This document shows, piece by piece, positions 16,873-26,485 of a DNA stretch of 60,372 nt; within the stretch, counting starts at the first letter, position 1, and each line of letters starts with the position of its first letter. The stretch comes from Desulfobacteraceae bacterium. GTDB lineage: Bacteria > Desulfobacterota > DSM-4660 > Desulfatiglandales > Desulfatiglandaceae. The translations under genes were made by a program, and so were the position numbers. The DNA lies in assembly GCA_016783065.1 (NCBI GenBank), contig JADHXI010000003.1, forward strand, positions 1-60,372, read 5' to 3'. The notes beneath the pieces are model-generated. The model had not been told where the DNA came from. It ran no database searches and was given only the letters and a program-made list of their open reading frames with translations.

Positions 16873-18513
16873 TTACTTCCTTAACACTCTTCCGGGGCGA
16901 ATGGCCCCCACTTCTCCATTTTCCAACAACACCTGACCATTTACGATCACATAGTGGATCCCTTCCGAGAACTGCCTGGGGTCCTCATAAGTAGCCAGGT
17001 CCCTGATATTGTCCGGGTCAAAAAGCACCAGATCGGCAAAATAGCCTTCTGCGATTATTCCTCTCCCTTTGAGACCCAACCGATTCGCAGGAAAGGATGT
17101 CATTCGCCTCACGGCATCTTCAAGAGGCAGCAGCTTTTCATCTCTCACATATTTTCCCAAGATTCGGGGGTAGGTCCCATAAGCAGCCGGGCTGGGTCTA
17201 CCCTGTCCGATATCCCAGGCATCTGTACAAAACCCGCCCAAGGGATGTCTCATAATGGTTCTCAGGGGGCTATCATCATTGCGATCGCCGGATACCCCAA
17301 AAATCAATTGCGTAATCGCACCGTTTTCTTCGACCAAGAGGTCAGTAATCGCATCAAAAGGAGATTCCCCTGACCTTAAACCCAGTTCCTCCAGATTACA
17401 TCCCTCATGTTTCTTGTTTTTTTCACTGGGTATGAACTGGATGAAAATATTTTCCCATCCGGCTGCCTTTACGAGATTGTGCGGCCAGGAACCTGGAAGC
17501 CAAGTGGGCCATGTTGGGACGACATTCGCGATGTCATTTTCGATCTTTTTCCGCGTCCCCGGGTCCTGCACCCTTTTGACGAATTCAGGCCAGCCACCGT
17601 CCAGCGCCCAAGGGGGATAAATAGCAATCATCATTGTATTTGCTGCAGTGTAAGGGAACATGTCAAAGGCCATGTCGATTCCCCTTTGCCGTGCCTTCTC
17701 ATCCATCTCGAGAGTGGTCTCGATCTTGTGCCAGTTTTCCTTGCCAACCGCTTCGTAATGAGACCGATGAATCCTGCATCCCGCCTTCTCACCGATCGTG
17801 AGAATCTCTTGATGTGCCTCGATGTCCGTTTCGCTTGACCCCCTTATATGGCTCGTAAATATTCGGTCATAATCCGCAATAATTTCCCCCAGTTCCGTAA
17901 GTTCATTGGTATCCGCGAACATCCCCGGAGCATAGATCAAACCGCTGGATAACCCGAAAGACCCTTGTTCGAGGGTTTCTTTGAGAAAACCCCTCATCTC
18001 TTCAATCTCTTTCGGAGACGAAATGCCGCCGGAAAAGCCTTTTACGAGGGCTCGTATGGCGCCGTGCCCTGTCAGGGTGCCCACATTTACGACCACCCCA
18101 GTTTTTTCGACCAGATCAAGGTATTCCGCCATATTGTTCCATTCCCAGGAAGGCTTATCAGCGGGGGTCAAGAAACCGACACTCGCCTCCATAACAGGCT
18201 TGATCTCATCTCTAACAGGAGACACACTTATCCCGCAATTTCCCATTATTTCTGTGGTTATTCCCTGGCGTATTCTCCCTTCAAGAAGTTCGGCCTGTTT
18301 CTCACTCAAAAAAATCAAGTCTGAATGGGAATGCATATCAATAAACCCGGGCGCAAGCGCCATGTTTTTCCCCTCAATGATCCTCCGGGAATCTGCTCCC
18401 TCTATGCGACCGACATGCACGATCTTATCCCCTTCGATACCCACGTCTGCGTAATACCAGGGGTTGCCCACACCATCTATTACCTTCACATTCTTGAATA
18501 CTAAGGAGTACAT
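16873..18513 (-). CDS. N-acyl-D-amino-acid deacylase / D-aminoacylase family amidohydrolase
   Basis: 546 residues, typical for the D-aminoacylase branch of the amidohydrolase superfamily. The TIM-barrel metal motif is GFIDMHSHSDL (His61, His63), followed by GITTEIMGNCGISVSPV with the family Cys ligand, SGLIYAPG, FTSHIRGSS, HRSHYEAVG and the late FCTDAW Asp. The C-terminus returns to the small beta domain (FADLVLFDP). Members hydrolyse N-acylated D-amino acids or D-amino-acid-containing dipeptides. Together with Alr, Ald and OrtAB it points to D-amino-acid catabolism here. Substrate not proven. Confidence 0.87.
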   Translation of the reverse strand: MYSLVFKNVKVIDGVGNPWYYADVGIEGDKIVHVGRIEGADSRRIIEGKNMALAPGFIDMHSHSDLIFLSEKQAELLEGRIRQGITTEIMGNCGISVSPVRDEIKPVMEASVGFLTPADKPSWEWNNMAEYLDLVEKTGVVVNVGTLTGHGAIRALVKGFSGGISSPKEIEEMRGFLKETLEQGSFGLSSGLIYAPGMFADTNELTELGEIIADYDRIFTSHIRGSSETDIEAHQEILTIGEKAGCRIHRSHYEAVGKENWHKIETTLEMDEKARQRGIDMAFDMFPYTAANTMMIAIYPPWALDGGWPEFVKRVQDPGTRKKIENDIANVVPTWPTWLPGSWPHNLVKAAGWENIFIQFIPSEKNKKHEGCNLEELGLRSGESPFDAITDLLVEENGAITQLIFGVSGDRNDDSPLRTIMRHPLGGFCTDAWDIGQGRPSPAAYGTYPRILGKYVRDEKLLPLEDAVRRMTSFPANRLGLKGRGIIAEGYFADLVLFDPDNIRDLATYEDPRQFSEGIHYVIVNGQVLLENGEVGAIRPGRVLRK

Positions 18514-18537
18514 TTTTTCTCCCCTGTTTAGCCACCA

Positions 18538-18954
18538 TCACAAATCCAACTGTCCTTGCTGGGCCAAAAGTGTCGCCAGATCATAGTATTCCGTAATCCT
18601 ATAGATTTTCCCATCTCTTAATTTAAAAAAGTAGGCGATACGCAAATCCACCTTTTTCCCTGTTGGCTGCTCACCACGAAAAATCCCGCTGTTGGTTGCA
18701 TGCCATCTGACCTGACAGATCACAGAATCTCCGTCTACAAAGGTCTCTTGAATTTCGGCAACGCAATCCGGGTAACCCTCAAACACCTCGGAATAGGATT
18801 TCTTAAAGGCATCCACGCCTGTGAATGGTTCGGGCTCCGCCACCTCATCCGCGATAACTTCCTGGGTGCAGAATTGCCCCATTTTCTCAACATGGTGGTC
18901 GTTCATCACCTCAAAAAAAGCCTCGATGGTTTCAACCAGTTCCTCTCTTCCCAT
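18538..18954 (-). CDS. SnoaL-like / NTF2-fold protein
   Basis: 138 residues with a cone-shaped NTF2-like fold pattern: N-terminal helix LVETIEAFFEVMNDHHVEKM, ending strands GKKVDLRIAYFFKLRDGKIY and a final YYDLATLLAQQGQL, which is typical of SnoaL-like ester cyclase-related or polyketide cyclase-like proteins. Members range from isomerases and hydrolases to binding proteins. It is 24 bp upstream of the D-aminoacylase start and probably in the same transcript. No specific activity can be assigned. Confidence 0.75.
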   Translation of the reverse strand: MGREELVETIEAFFEVMNDHHVEKMGQFCTQEVIADEVAEPEPFTGVDAFKKSYSEVFEGYPDCVAEIQETFVDGDSVICQVRWHATNSGIFRGEQPTGKKVDLRIAYFFKLRDGKIYRITEYYDLATLLAQQGQLDL

Positions 18955-19072
18955 TTTAAAACCTCCCTGTAGCCGCTATGCCGATTAAATCCCAAAGATC
19001 TTTGTCGAGCTTGTTTATCGACCGATTATTGCCAAATTGTGTTCTGGGTAAATCCGAAATCCCATAGGCCCT

Positions 19073-19777
19073 CTATTTGGTTGCGGAAAGGTATCTCTCC
19101 TTTACTTCTTCGTTGGTTTCAAGTTCAGCCGCGTCGGATTCAAACACGATTTTCCCCTTGCTGATGATAAAGGCATAATCGGAGACGCTAAGGGCCAGAG
19201 GGAGATTTTGCTCCACCAACAGAATTGAAAGCCCCTGCTTTCTCAACTGGCCGATAATGATTCCAATGTCGCGAACAATCTTCGGCGCGAGGCCTTCAGA
19301 GGGTTCATCCATCAGGAGTAAATCCGGATTGGTCATCAAGGCCCGCCCAATGGCAAGCATCTGCTGTTCTCCTCCACTGAGGAGGTCCCCTTTAAGATGG
19401 GCTCGTTGTTCCAGTAGGGGAAACTGGGAATAGGCCTTATCCAGTGACCAGTCCGTTTCCCTGCCACGCCTTCTTGCCGCCACGGTGAGATTTTCCTTCA
19501 CGCTCAGGGATGGCAATATGTTTCGACCCTGGGGAATCAATCCAATACCCATCTTGGCGATGCGGTGAGGCTTCAAATTCGTGATATCCTTGCCCCGAAA
19601 CCGCACCACTCCCGCTCTTGGCGGGGTAAAGCCAATGACTGACCGGATGGTCGTCGTCTTCCCCATACCATTACGTCCCAGGAGAGCCGCAATAGTTCCC
19701 TCCCCGACTGCCATGGAAACACCATGGAGGACATAGCTTTCACCGTAATAGGTGTGAATATCAACAAGCTCCAACAT
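19073..19777 (-). CDS. livF: Branched-chain amino-acid-type ABC transporter ATPase LivF
   Basis: About 234 residues. Walker A GRNGMGKTT (residues 34-42), signature LSGGEQQ, Walker B LLLMDEPSEGLAP, and the C-terminal LSVSDYAFIISKGKIVFE typical of LivF. The ATG at 19777 overlaps the end of livG by 17 bases; an upstream TTG at 19795 is less likely. It forms the ATPase heterodimer with LivG under the LivHM permease. The substrate of this HAAT-family system is probably an amino acid or amide; context suggests a product of the peptide and D-amino-acid pathway. Confidence 0.94.
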   Translation of the reverse strand: MLELVDIHTYYGESYVLHGVSMAVGEGTIAALLGRNGMGKTTTIRSVIGFTPPRAGVVRFRGKDITNLKPHRIAKMGIGLIPQGRNILPSLSVKENLTVAARRRGRETDWSLDKAYSQFPLLEQRAHLKGDLLSGGEQQMLAIGRALMTNPDLLLMDEPSEGLAPKIVRDIGIIIGQLRKQGLSILLVEQNLPLALSVSDYAFIISKGKIVFESDAAELETNEEVKERYLSATK

Positions 19778-20528
19778 GGTCGGTAGATTCCTCAACGCCC
19801 ATATAGATTTCCCTTACCCTCTGGTCGATTTGGATTTCATCCGGCGTTCCATCCGCTATCACCTCACCATAGTGAAGGACCATGATCCGTTCAGCCAGCT
19901 CGAACACCATTTCCATGTCATGATCCACAATCAAGACCGTGATATCAGATTCCAGATTCTTGATAATACCAATAATGTCAGCGCTTTCCTCTTTGGTGGA
20001 CCCTGCGCTGGGTTCATCCAGCAGCAGCAGTTTGGGCTCCATTGAGAGACCCAGATGAATTTCCAGCCTCCTTTGTTCTCCATAGGACAGATTCTTGACC
20101 AGATCGCCTCTCTTCTCCCACAGCCCGACTCTCTTCAGTTCATAAACGGCCTTTTCAAACACATCTCGGAAGTCCTGGATTTGGCGGAACATCTTGAAAC
20201 GATGCGGTTTTGTCCCATGAAGCGTTAGCAGGGTGTTTTCAAGTACGGTAAGGTTCTGTAGAAGGCTGATAATCTGAAAGGAACGTGCCTGACCAAGTTG
20301 GGCCCGCTGGTGGGTTGGCAAGTCGGACACATCTTCGCCGAAAAAAAAGATTTGACCTCTAGTTGGGGACAACTGGCCGTTGATCAGATTGAAAAGGGTG
20401 GTTTTTCCTGCCCCATTGGGTCCAATGATCGCCAGGCGTTCACCGACCTCTACGGAAAACGAAACGTCGTTTACCGCCTTAACTCCCCCAAAGTTTATGG
20501 ACAAACCGTCAACCTTTAGTGCTTCCAT
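19761..20528 (-). CDS. livG: Branched-chain amino-acid-type ABC transporter ATPase LivG
   Basis: About 255 residues from the internal start (an upstream in-frame start at 20618 would add 30 residues lying inside livM and is rejected). Walker A GPNGAGKTT at 36-44, signature LSYGEQRRLEI, Walker B LLLLDEPSAG, and the switch His in IVDHDMEMVFELA. It overlaps livM by 20 bp and livF by 17 bp, so the four liv genes are tightly coupled. Confidence 0.94.
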   Translation of the reverse strand: MEALKVDGLSINFGGVKAVNDVSFSVEVGERLAIIGPNGAGKTTLFNLINGQLSPTRGQIFFFGEDVSDLPTHQRAQLGQARSFQIISLLQNLTVLENTLLTLHGTKPHRFKMFRQIQDFRDVFEKAVYELKRVGLWEKRGDLVKNLSYGEQRRLEIHLGLSMEPKLLLLDEPSAGSTKEESADIIGIIKNLESDITVLIVDHDMEMVFELAERIMVLHYGEVIADGTPDEIQIDQRVREIYMGVEESTDHVGAC

Positions 20529-21519
20529 AAGGATAACCGGCCCTCTTGCTAAGTTCCACCAGGTAAACCCCGATACCTTGGCGGGCGAACATGATGGTGA
20601 GGACAAAGATACCGCCAAGTATTAGTGGCCAGCGATCAGGCGTCACGATACTGGCTACAAGTTCTACAGATATTATCACTGCTGCACCCAGAACAGGACC
20701 CAATAGTGTTCCCATACCCCCGATGATTGCCATGCACATGGGCAAGAATGAGGTCCCTACCCCAAGGTGGTTCGGATCGATCATATAGTTGTAATATGCA
20801 AATAGCACTCCAGCAACGCCTGAAAAGGCTCCTGAGATGATAAAGGCTATATATTTGTAAAGCCATGTGTTGTATCCGAGCGCCCGCATGCGGTCCTCGC
20901 CTTCTCGAATACCCACAAGGGCATGGCCAAAGGGCGAACACACAATCCTATGCAGCGCCAAAATACAGAAGGCAGTAATCAGAAGAACAAGGTAATAATA
21001 GGAGGTTGAATTCACAGTTAATCCAGGAATACCAAAACTCGGGAAGGATAGCCCTGCAATACCCTGCATGCCCGGCGAATTCAACCACTTCACATTCCAG
21101 GCAACGCTGAAAAGCAATTGTCCCAGTGCAAAGGTGACTAGAAGAAAATATAGGCCAGAGACACGAAGTGCAATCAGGCCGAAAAGCGCGGCAATGAGGG
21201 TCGCGGTCAGAATGCCAAGAGGAACACCAAGCCAAAACAGATCTGTGCCGTAATGGAGTTTGAGTACCGCAACGGCATATCCTCCTGCGCCGAAGTAGGC
21301 AGCATGGCCTAAAGAGGGCAGGCCCAGGTACCCGAAAACGAGATTATAGCCGGCTGAGAAAAGGGCAAAAACAAGGAATCGAGTCATTACGCCCTGGGTG
21401 TATGAGGACAGGAACAGGGGCAGGACGACAAGGATAGTGGCAACTGCAAAATAAGGGGCAAACTGAATCCATTTGACCTGCTCCGGACCCCTAACAACTT
21501 CTCGATCGCTTGCCACCAT
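20509..21519 (-). CDS. livM: Branched-chain amino-acid-type ABC permease LivM
   Basis: 336 residues with about nine hydrophobic segments. Family landmarks include FGYLGLPSLGHAAYFGAGGY near the start, LLVTFALGQLLF, the EAA-like IREGEDRMRALGYNTWLYKY loop and FIISGAFSGVAGVLFAYYN. It pairs with LivH to form the membrane pore. A hydrophilic N-terminus of about 20 residues precedes the first helix. Position directly after livH (3-bp gap) and before livG fits the operon order SBP-H-M-G-F. Confidence 0.94.
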   Translation of the reverse strand: MVASDREVVRGPEQVKWIQFAPYFAVATILVVLPLFLSSYTQGVMTRFLVFALFSAGYNLVFGYLGLPSLGHAAYFGAGGYAVAVLKLHYGTDLFWLGVPLGILTATLIAALFGLIALRVSGLYFLLVTFALGQLLFSVAWNVKWLNSPGMQGIAGLSFPSFGIPGLTVNSTSYYYLVLLITAFCILALHRIVCSPFGHALVGIREGEDRMRALGYNTWLYKYIAFIISGAFSGVAGVLFAYYNYMIDPNHLGVGTSFLPMCMAIIGGMGTLLGPVLGAAVIISVELVASIVTPDRWPLILGGIFVLTIMFARQGIGVYLVELSKRAGYPYGSTKG

Positions 21520-21522
21520 CAG

Positions 21523-22383
21523 TTAGACCTTTCTCCCGAAAAGGCCCCTTGGCTTCAAAAGTAAGACAATAATCATTGTGAAGTACATGGTAAACATGGC
21601 AAACCTTGGAAACAAAGCTTTTCCAAAGGCATCCACAAGGCCGATGAGGATGCCCCCCAGCAAGGCGCCCTGTATTGAGCCCACGCCGCCAACGATGATA
21701 ACGATCAATGCGAGCAGGAGGATTTCCAATCCCAGGGCATTATATACACCCAATAATTGGGCTCCAATCACTCCTGCTAATCCGGCGATAAAAGATGCCA
21801 CAAAAAAGACAATAGCAAAGAGCCGTTCCAGATTGATACCCAGCCCCATGGTTATCTCTTTGTTATCCATTCCGGCACGAACCATTGCGCCGACACGCGT
21901 TCTATCCTGGAGCCACCATAGTATGCCTGCCAGTACGAGCCCAAAGACAATAGTCGCAAAGCGCGCCTTGGGATATGCCCTGCCCAAGATCTCGAATGAA
22001 CCGGACAGAAACTTTGCCGTGAAAGGCATACGCGGCCACCCCCCCCAAACCCAGAGAGACAGGTTGCTCAAGATGTAAACAAATCCAAAGCTCAACAAAA
22101 CTTGTTCATTGGGCTGTTTATACAGAAAACGCAGGAATCCCCGTTCGAGCATCAACCCAACCAATCCGGCCGCAAGACCGCCTGCTAACAGACCAAGGGC
22201 AAAAGGTGCCCCCAGTTTTACTGCAACAGTCCAACCCACATAACCCCCAATCATGTACAGTACGCCGTGCGAGAGGTTGATAATGTTCATGGCCCCCATG
22301 ACAATGGACATTCCTGATGCGATCAGGAACAGGACCATTCCGTAGGAAAGCCCGTTCAGGAGGTTTATTACTAGATTTTCCAT
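21523..22383 (-). CDS. livH: Branched-chain amino-acid-type ABC permease LivH
   Basis: About 286 residues from ATG 22383; the longer form beginning 48 bases upstream has a basic leader unlike the family. Motifs: LLNGLSYGMVLFLIASGMSI at the N-terminus, GAMNIINLSHGVLYMIGGYV, the EAA-like RAGMDNKEITMGLGINLERL loop and GGVGSIQGALLGGILIG near the end. It lies 92 bp downstream of the binding-protein gene. Confidence 0.94.
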   Translation of the reverse strand: MENLVINLLNGLSYGMVLFLIASGMSIVMGAMNIINLSHGVLYMIGGYVGWTVAVKLGAPFALGLLAGGLAAGLVGLMLERGFLRFLYKQPNEQVLLSFGFVYILSNLSLWVWGGWPRMPFTAKFLSGSFEILGRAYPKARFATIVFGLVLAGILWWLQDRTRVGAMVRAGMDNKEITMGLGINLERLFAIVFFVASFIAGLAGVIGAQLLGVYNALGLEILLLALIVIIVGGVGSIQGALLGGILIGLVDAFGKALFPRFAMFTMYFTMIIVLLLKPRGLFGRKV

Positions 22384-22475
22384 TGAACTTTTTTTTCTTC
22401 TCTCTCTTCCAGAAAATACTGAGCCAGACAATTGGGCAGATGGAGGACGCCCCCCAATCTGCCCTCAAGGAATCT

Positions 22476-23639
22476 TCATTTTAGTCTGGGGTCACGCACC
22501 GCAGGATAAACCTTGATCGGATCCCAAGAATATCTTCCATTTATCCGTTTGGCCTCAACGATGTAACCATTTGCCAGGGCAACGCCCTCCTTCGTGTAAG
22601 CCAAGGGACCCTGCGGTGTATCCATTTTGACCTTCAGTACAGCGGGCCAAAGTTTGGAGAATGTCTCATCACCGCCCGTTGCCTTCAGGCCAGCCAAGAT
22701 AGAGGAAGTAATACAATAGGAATTATTTGCTAAACCGCCGGGTGTCTTGCCAAAACGTTTTTCCATGGCTTTTACCCATTTCTTGTTGACGGGGTTATCC
22801 AGCGACCAGATATAGAGGGCCTGGCCCTGCAAACCGACGACCTTATCCCCCAGTTCTTTCATGACATGCTCGGGCAAGTCGGCTGCCAACGTCGTTCCAT
22901 AAAGCGGCATCTTGACCCCGAATTCCTTATATTGTGTAACGAGACGTGAACTGTCCCCAGTATTCGGCACAAAGAACGCAACACAATCGGCATTTTTCAG
23001 GTTTGAAATATAGGGGCCGAAATCTGCCGTACCCACTGGGACAAGTACCTCCTGAACGACTTTTCCTCCTTTTTCTTCGAAACCAGTGCGGACACCTTTC
23101 ATGAAAGCATGACCGCCCGCATAATCAGCAATGATCATGACCATGGTCTTGTGCCCTTTATCAGCAGCGTACCACCCCAGAGGTAGCGTCAGGCCAAGGG
23201 CTGTGGTAGGATAGATCAACCAGTTTTGGTATTTTGTCAGCTCAAACATGGCGCAATAAAGACCTGTTGCCAAAACACCCTTGTTGGCCAGGTAGGGTCC
23301 TAGCGCCAGCTGGGCATCTCCCATGAGCGGACCGATAATGATTTTTACCTTGTCCCTTTCAACCAGTTTTCTGGCTTTTTCGAGGCAGACATTGGGGCTC
23401 CCTGCCGCATCCTCGACTATGAGCTCTAAAGGTCTCCCCGCAATTTGACTGTTATATTCCTCAAGAGCCATCACGATTCCGTTTTTGAATAGGGGACCCA
23501 ACATGGCCGCTGGTCCGGTATAATTTAGAATGGCGCCAATCTTAATCGGTTCTGCTGCAAAACTCTTCTGAGTCGGACTGACTAGACCCAGAGAGACAAG
23601 TAATCCCACTACCAACAATGCTAAACCAATCTTTTTCAT
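22476..23639 (-). CDS. Liv-type periplasmic amino-acid-binding protein
   Basis: 387 residues. A Sec signal peptide (KKIGLALLVVGLLVSLGLVS) with cleavage expected near residue 29 (SFAA/EP), then KIGAILNYTGPAAMLGP, the standard opening of Peripla_BP_6 proteins of the LivJ/K type. GPLMGDAQLALGP and YPTTALGLTLPLGW follow. SD GGGAGGAGG upstream of ATG is very strong, as expected for a highly expressed binding protein. The ligand cannot be read from the sequence. It heads the liv operon; 240 bp separate it from alr upstream. Confidence 0.93.
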   Translation of the reverse strand: MKKIGLALLVVGLLVSLGLVSPTQKSFAAEPIKIGAILNYTGPAAMLGPLFKNGIVMALEEYNSQIAGRPLELIVEDAAGSPNVCLEKARKLVERDKVKIIIGPLMGDAQLALGPYLANKGVLATGLYCAMFELTKYQNWLIYPTTALGLTLPLGWYAADKGHKTMVMIIADYAGGHAFMKGVRTGFEEKGGKVVQEVLVPVGTADFGPYISNLKNADCVAFFVPNTGDSSRLVTQYKEFGVKMPLYGTTLAADLPEHVMKELGDKVVGLQGQALYIWSLDNPVNKKWVKAMEKRFGKTPGGLANNSYCITSSILAGLKATGGDETFSKLWPAVLKVKMDTPQGPLAYTKEGVALANGYIVEAKRINGRYSWDPIKVYPAVRDPRLK

Positions 23640-23879
23640 TTCTGCCTCCTCCCTAAATTGTAACAGGTTCGTTCCAAAAATTCACCAAAAGCAATTATCT
23701 TACCACCTCCCTTCAACTCTACTCCGATCTGGCAAATAACGCCAATGATTGGGGCACCCATACCCTGGCAATTTTTGGCAACCCAGAATTGACCAGCTCT
23801 CCTGCCTTGGGAGATCGTTGCGGAACCCCTAAAACAATTTCATTCCTTGACCGGAAACCGCCGAATGTCCCGATTTGCT
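23640..23879. other. 240-bp gap between alr and the liv binding-protein gene
   Basis: Likely holds the liv operon promoter and part of a leader; GGGAGGAGG stands just before the start. A weak hairpin (TCTCC / GGAGA) is present near 23800 and may serve as an alr terminator. No gene and no recognised riboswitch. Confidence 0.4.
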
Positions 23880-25028
23880 CTAAGTATAGACCCTGGGGAC
23901 CCTTTTCCCCACGGCGCAGACCACCTCGTAATTGATCGTGTCGATCTTATCCGCGATTTCGTCCACAGGCGGATTTTCACCAAAAAGGACTACTTCATCT
24001 CCGATTCGGACATCCCCTATCTCTGAGACATCAATCATACACATGTCCATACAGACCCGGCCGATCAACGGCGCCCGCCTTCCTTTGATGAAGACCGACC
24101 CCTGGTTGGACAGCAGCCTGCTGTATCCATCGGCATATCCCACAGGAAGGGTCGCCACTAAAGCCCTCCTTTTGGTACGGTAGGTCCTTCCGTAACTGAT
24201 AGGGGAATCAACGGGAACGGGTTTGACATATATGACATGTGTCTTCAATGACATGGCCGGTTTCAGTTTGATGCTCCGGCTCACCTCCCTGGATGGATAA
24301 AGGCCATATATCATGATCCCGGGTCTCACGAGGTCAAAATAAGATTCCGGCAGATCCAGTACTGCCGCACTGTTGGCCATGTGCCTCTTCGCTATTTTGA
24401 ATCCGCCACCCTCGATTTCTTTCACCAGGTCGTTGAAGGTCTCAATTTGTCTTATTGAAAAGGTCTTGTCAGACTCATCAGCAGAGGGGAAATGGGAAAA
24501 CATGCCCTCCAAGTCCAGGTTTTGGAAGCGGCTTACCTTTCTGGTAAGCTCCAACGCATCCTCCGGTGATACCCCGATTCGGCCCATCCCGGTGTCAACC
24601 TTTATGTGCACCTTGAGATGGGTCGATGCTTTTCCAGCCTCCCGATCCAACGCCTCAGCCAGTTCCACGGTTGATATTGCCTGTTCCAATTCAGAATCTA
24701 TTACCTTGTATGCCTCTTCGGGTTGAATAAGCCCCATGACCAGTATAGGAACCTCAACGCCGTTATCTCTGAGCTGCCGGCCTTCTTCCGGTAGCGCAAC
24801 ACCAAGACATGTAGCCCCGCTTCTGAGGGCAGCCAGGCTCACTTCAACTGCGCCGTGGCCATACCCGTCTGCCTTGACCACTGCCATCAAATCTCTTCTG
24901 TTTCCTATCCTTTTTCGGATTTCAGCAATGTTGTGGGATATGGCGTTGAGATCTATGATTGCCCTTGTTGCTCTTTCAACGCGATTTCTTGGGTTCACCT
25001 GGCGCACATTGCCTGTCTGTTTGTCCAT
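23880..25028 (-). CDS. alr: Alanine racemase
   Basis: Interconverts L- and D-alanine using PLP. 382 residues. The Schiff-base Lys52 lies in VVKADGYGHGA, the barrel ends with RPGIMIYGLYPS, and the C-terminal domain has SYGRTYRTKRRALVATLPVG and YADGYSR with the catalytic Tyr, then RVCMDMCMID. It starts 7 bp after ortB, in one operon. The usual job is making D-Ala for peptidoglycan; here it is better placed to convert the D-alanine released by OrtAB into L-alanine for alanine dehydrogenase. Confidence 0.95.
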   Translation of the reverse strand: MDKQTGNVRQVNPRNRVERATRAIIDLNAISHNIAEIRKRIGNRRDLMAVVKADGYGHGAVEVSLAALRSGATCLGVALPEEGRQLRDNGVEVPILVMGLIQPEEAYKVIDSELEQAISTVELAEALDREAGKASTHLKVHIKVDTGMGRIGVSPEDALELTRKVSRFQNLDLEGMFSHFPSADESDKTFSIRQIETFNDLVKEIEGGGFKIAKRHMANSAAVLDLPESYFDLVRPGIMIYGLYPSREVSRSIKLKPAMSLKTHVIYVKPVPVDSPISYGRTYRTKRRALVATLPVGYADGYSRLLSNQGSVFIKGRRAPLIGRVCMDMCMIDVSEIGDVRIGDEVVLFGENPPVDEIADKIDTINYEVVCAVGKRVPRVYT

Positions 25029-25035
25029 TCAAAAA

Positions 25036-26460
25036 CTACGCCGTCCCTGCCGGTTTGATCTCCATCGACCCTATGGCCTCACGGACAAAATCGGGCAAGC
25101 TCTTTGAGTCTTCTGCAAGGAATAATTCGTCTTGGCTTGTCGGTTCATATCCCTTTGCCATCTTGATGGCATTCTTAATATAGGAGAGGCGGATCTTCTC
25201 CAAGTTGAAATCTTCCACTCTCATCTGATCTGCCTTTTCAGGGATGATGATTGTTTTTCCGGGGACATTTTCCGCTGGATTTCCACGTCTTACCTCGATC
25301 CCGTTTTCTTTTGCAAAGGTGAGTTGGGAAGATGGCAGCTTTCCGGCAGAAGTGTACTCTGTTTCCTGAACCACCAGGATCTGATCCTGATCCATTTCTC
25401 TGGCAATGGCAACGGCGCCGGCCAGGGAAGTATTTCCTGCGGGGCCTCTTTCCATTCCTTCCAGCTTGGCCAACAGTTCCGTTGTATAAAAAACTTCCCC
25501 CTGGGTAACCAAGGCGTATCGATCCAGGTAGCGAAGCCCCCGGGCACAGTTTCTCGGAACATCAGTCCTGTCCGGCCAGGTAAGGAACGGGATGCCAAAA
25601 CCACTGTGCCCCGTGGTAAAAGATTTCCTGTTGAAGTCAAAATCGCTGGCCATATGGAGCCCGTGGAGATCCACCGAGACACCCACAACAACGGTGTCAC
25701 GGCTTCCAGCCTTTATTAACCCACGCGCCGTTCCCGTGACATTGCCCCCTCCGGCGTGGGTAACCAGTACCATGTCGGGGAACCGTCCTTCCCTTTGCAG
25801 AACCTGATTGGCCAACTCGTATCCCAGGGTCTCTATCCCCAACACGCTTGTGGGAACATAGAGGGAGGCGCTGAAAAACCCGGTATCCTCCAGTACCCGA
25901 AGCATAATATAAAAGAGCTCCGGACCTACGGTAAGCTGCCAGACCTCGGCTCCGTAGGCCTCACAGGCCCGCGTCTTCTCGAGGATCTCCGGTTGCCCCA
26001 CCTTTCGGCTGTCGTAGACCTCCTGAAGGACAATTGCCTTCAGACCGTGTTTGGCGGCCTGGGAAGCCACCGCCGCACCGTAATTCCCGGAGCTGGCGGT
26101 CACCACGCCTTTATATCCCAACCGCCTGGCATGATAGACCGACAACGCTGCCCTGCGGTCCTTAAAGCTTCCGCTTGGGTTGGCGGCTTCATCCTTTACA
26201 AAAACACGGCATCCTTTTCCAGGTGGAGAGATTGATCTGACCAGTTCGGTCAGATTCCTGAGTTCGACCAAAGGGGTCTCTCCGACACCGGTCTGGAGGA
26301 AAATTCCCTGTATATCTTCCGGAGAATAATCACAGGAACCCATAAGTGCTTCATAATCAAAGGTTATGGGTGACTTCTCAAACTCTCCGTAATCAATCCC
26401 GGTCGCCCTGCTCAAGATATCTTTCTTTCTTGCCATTACTTCTGCGTAGCTATTATCCAT
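25036..26460 (-). CDS. ortB: 2-amino-4-oxopentanoate thiolase, beta (PLP) subunit
   Basis: With OrtA, cleaves 2-amino-4-oxopentanoate with CoA into acetyl-CoA and D-alanine, the last step of the clostridial ornithine pathway. 474 residues from the chosen ATG. It has a threonine-synthase-like fold II PLP domain: Lys in AANPSGSFKDRRAALSV, SSGNYGAAVASQAAKHGLKA, and a C-terminal QLTFAKENGIEVRRGNP. The N-terminal SYAEVMARKKDILSRATGID region distinguishes it from threonine synthase. Directly downstream of ortA (26 bp) and upstream of alr (7 bp). An ATG at 26481 is an alternative start. Confidence 0.87.
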   Translation of the reverse strand: MDNSYAEVMARKKDILSRATGIDYGEFEKSPITFDYEALMGSCDYSPEDIQGIFLQTGVGETPLVELRNLTELVRSISPPGKGCRVFVKDEAANPSGSFKDRRAALSVYHARRLGYKGVVTASSGNYGAAVASQAAKHGLKAIVLQEVYDSRKVGQPEILEKTRACEAYGAEVWQLTVGPELFYIMLRVLEDTGFFSASLYVPTSVLGIETLGYELANQVLQREGRFPDMVLVTHAGGGNVTGTARGLIKAGSRDTVVVGVSVDLHGLHMASDFDFNRKSFTTGHSGFGIPFLTWPDRTDVPRNCARGLRYLDRYALVTQGEVFYTTELLAKLEGMERGPAGNTSLAGAVAIAREMDQDQILVVQETEYTSAGKLPSSQLTFAKENGIEVRRGNPAENVPGKTIIIPEKADQMRVEDFNLEKIRLSYIKNAIKMAKGYEPTSQDELFLAEDSKSLPDFVREAIGSMEIKPAGTA

Positions 26461-26485
26461 TCCCGCTTCTCTTCCCTGCATGTTA

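Noticed and set aside
23640-23879. Sigma-54 promoter upstream of the liv operon
   Set aside because: GG and GC dinucleotides occur (TTGGCGTTATTTGCC) but the spacing is 8, not the required 10.
25036-26460. Initial reading of ortB as threonine synthase, completing the hom/ApgM pathway
   Set aside because: The N-terminal SYAEVMARKKDILSRATGID region, the small OrtA partner directly upstream and alr downstream fit the OrtB thiolase subunit better.
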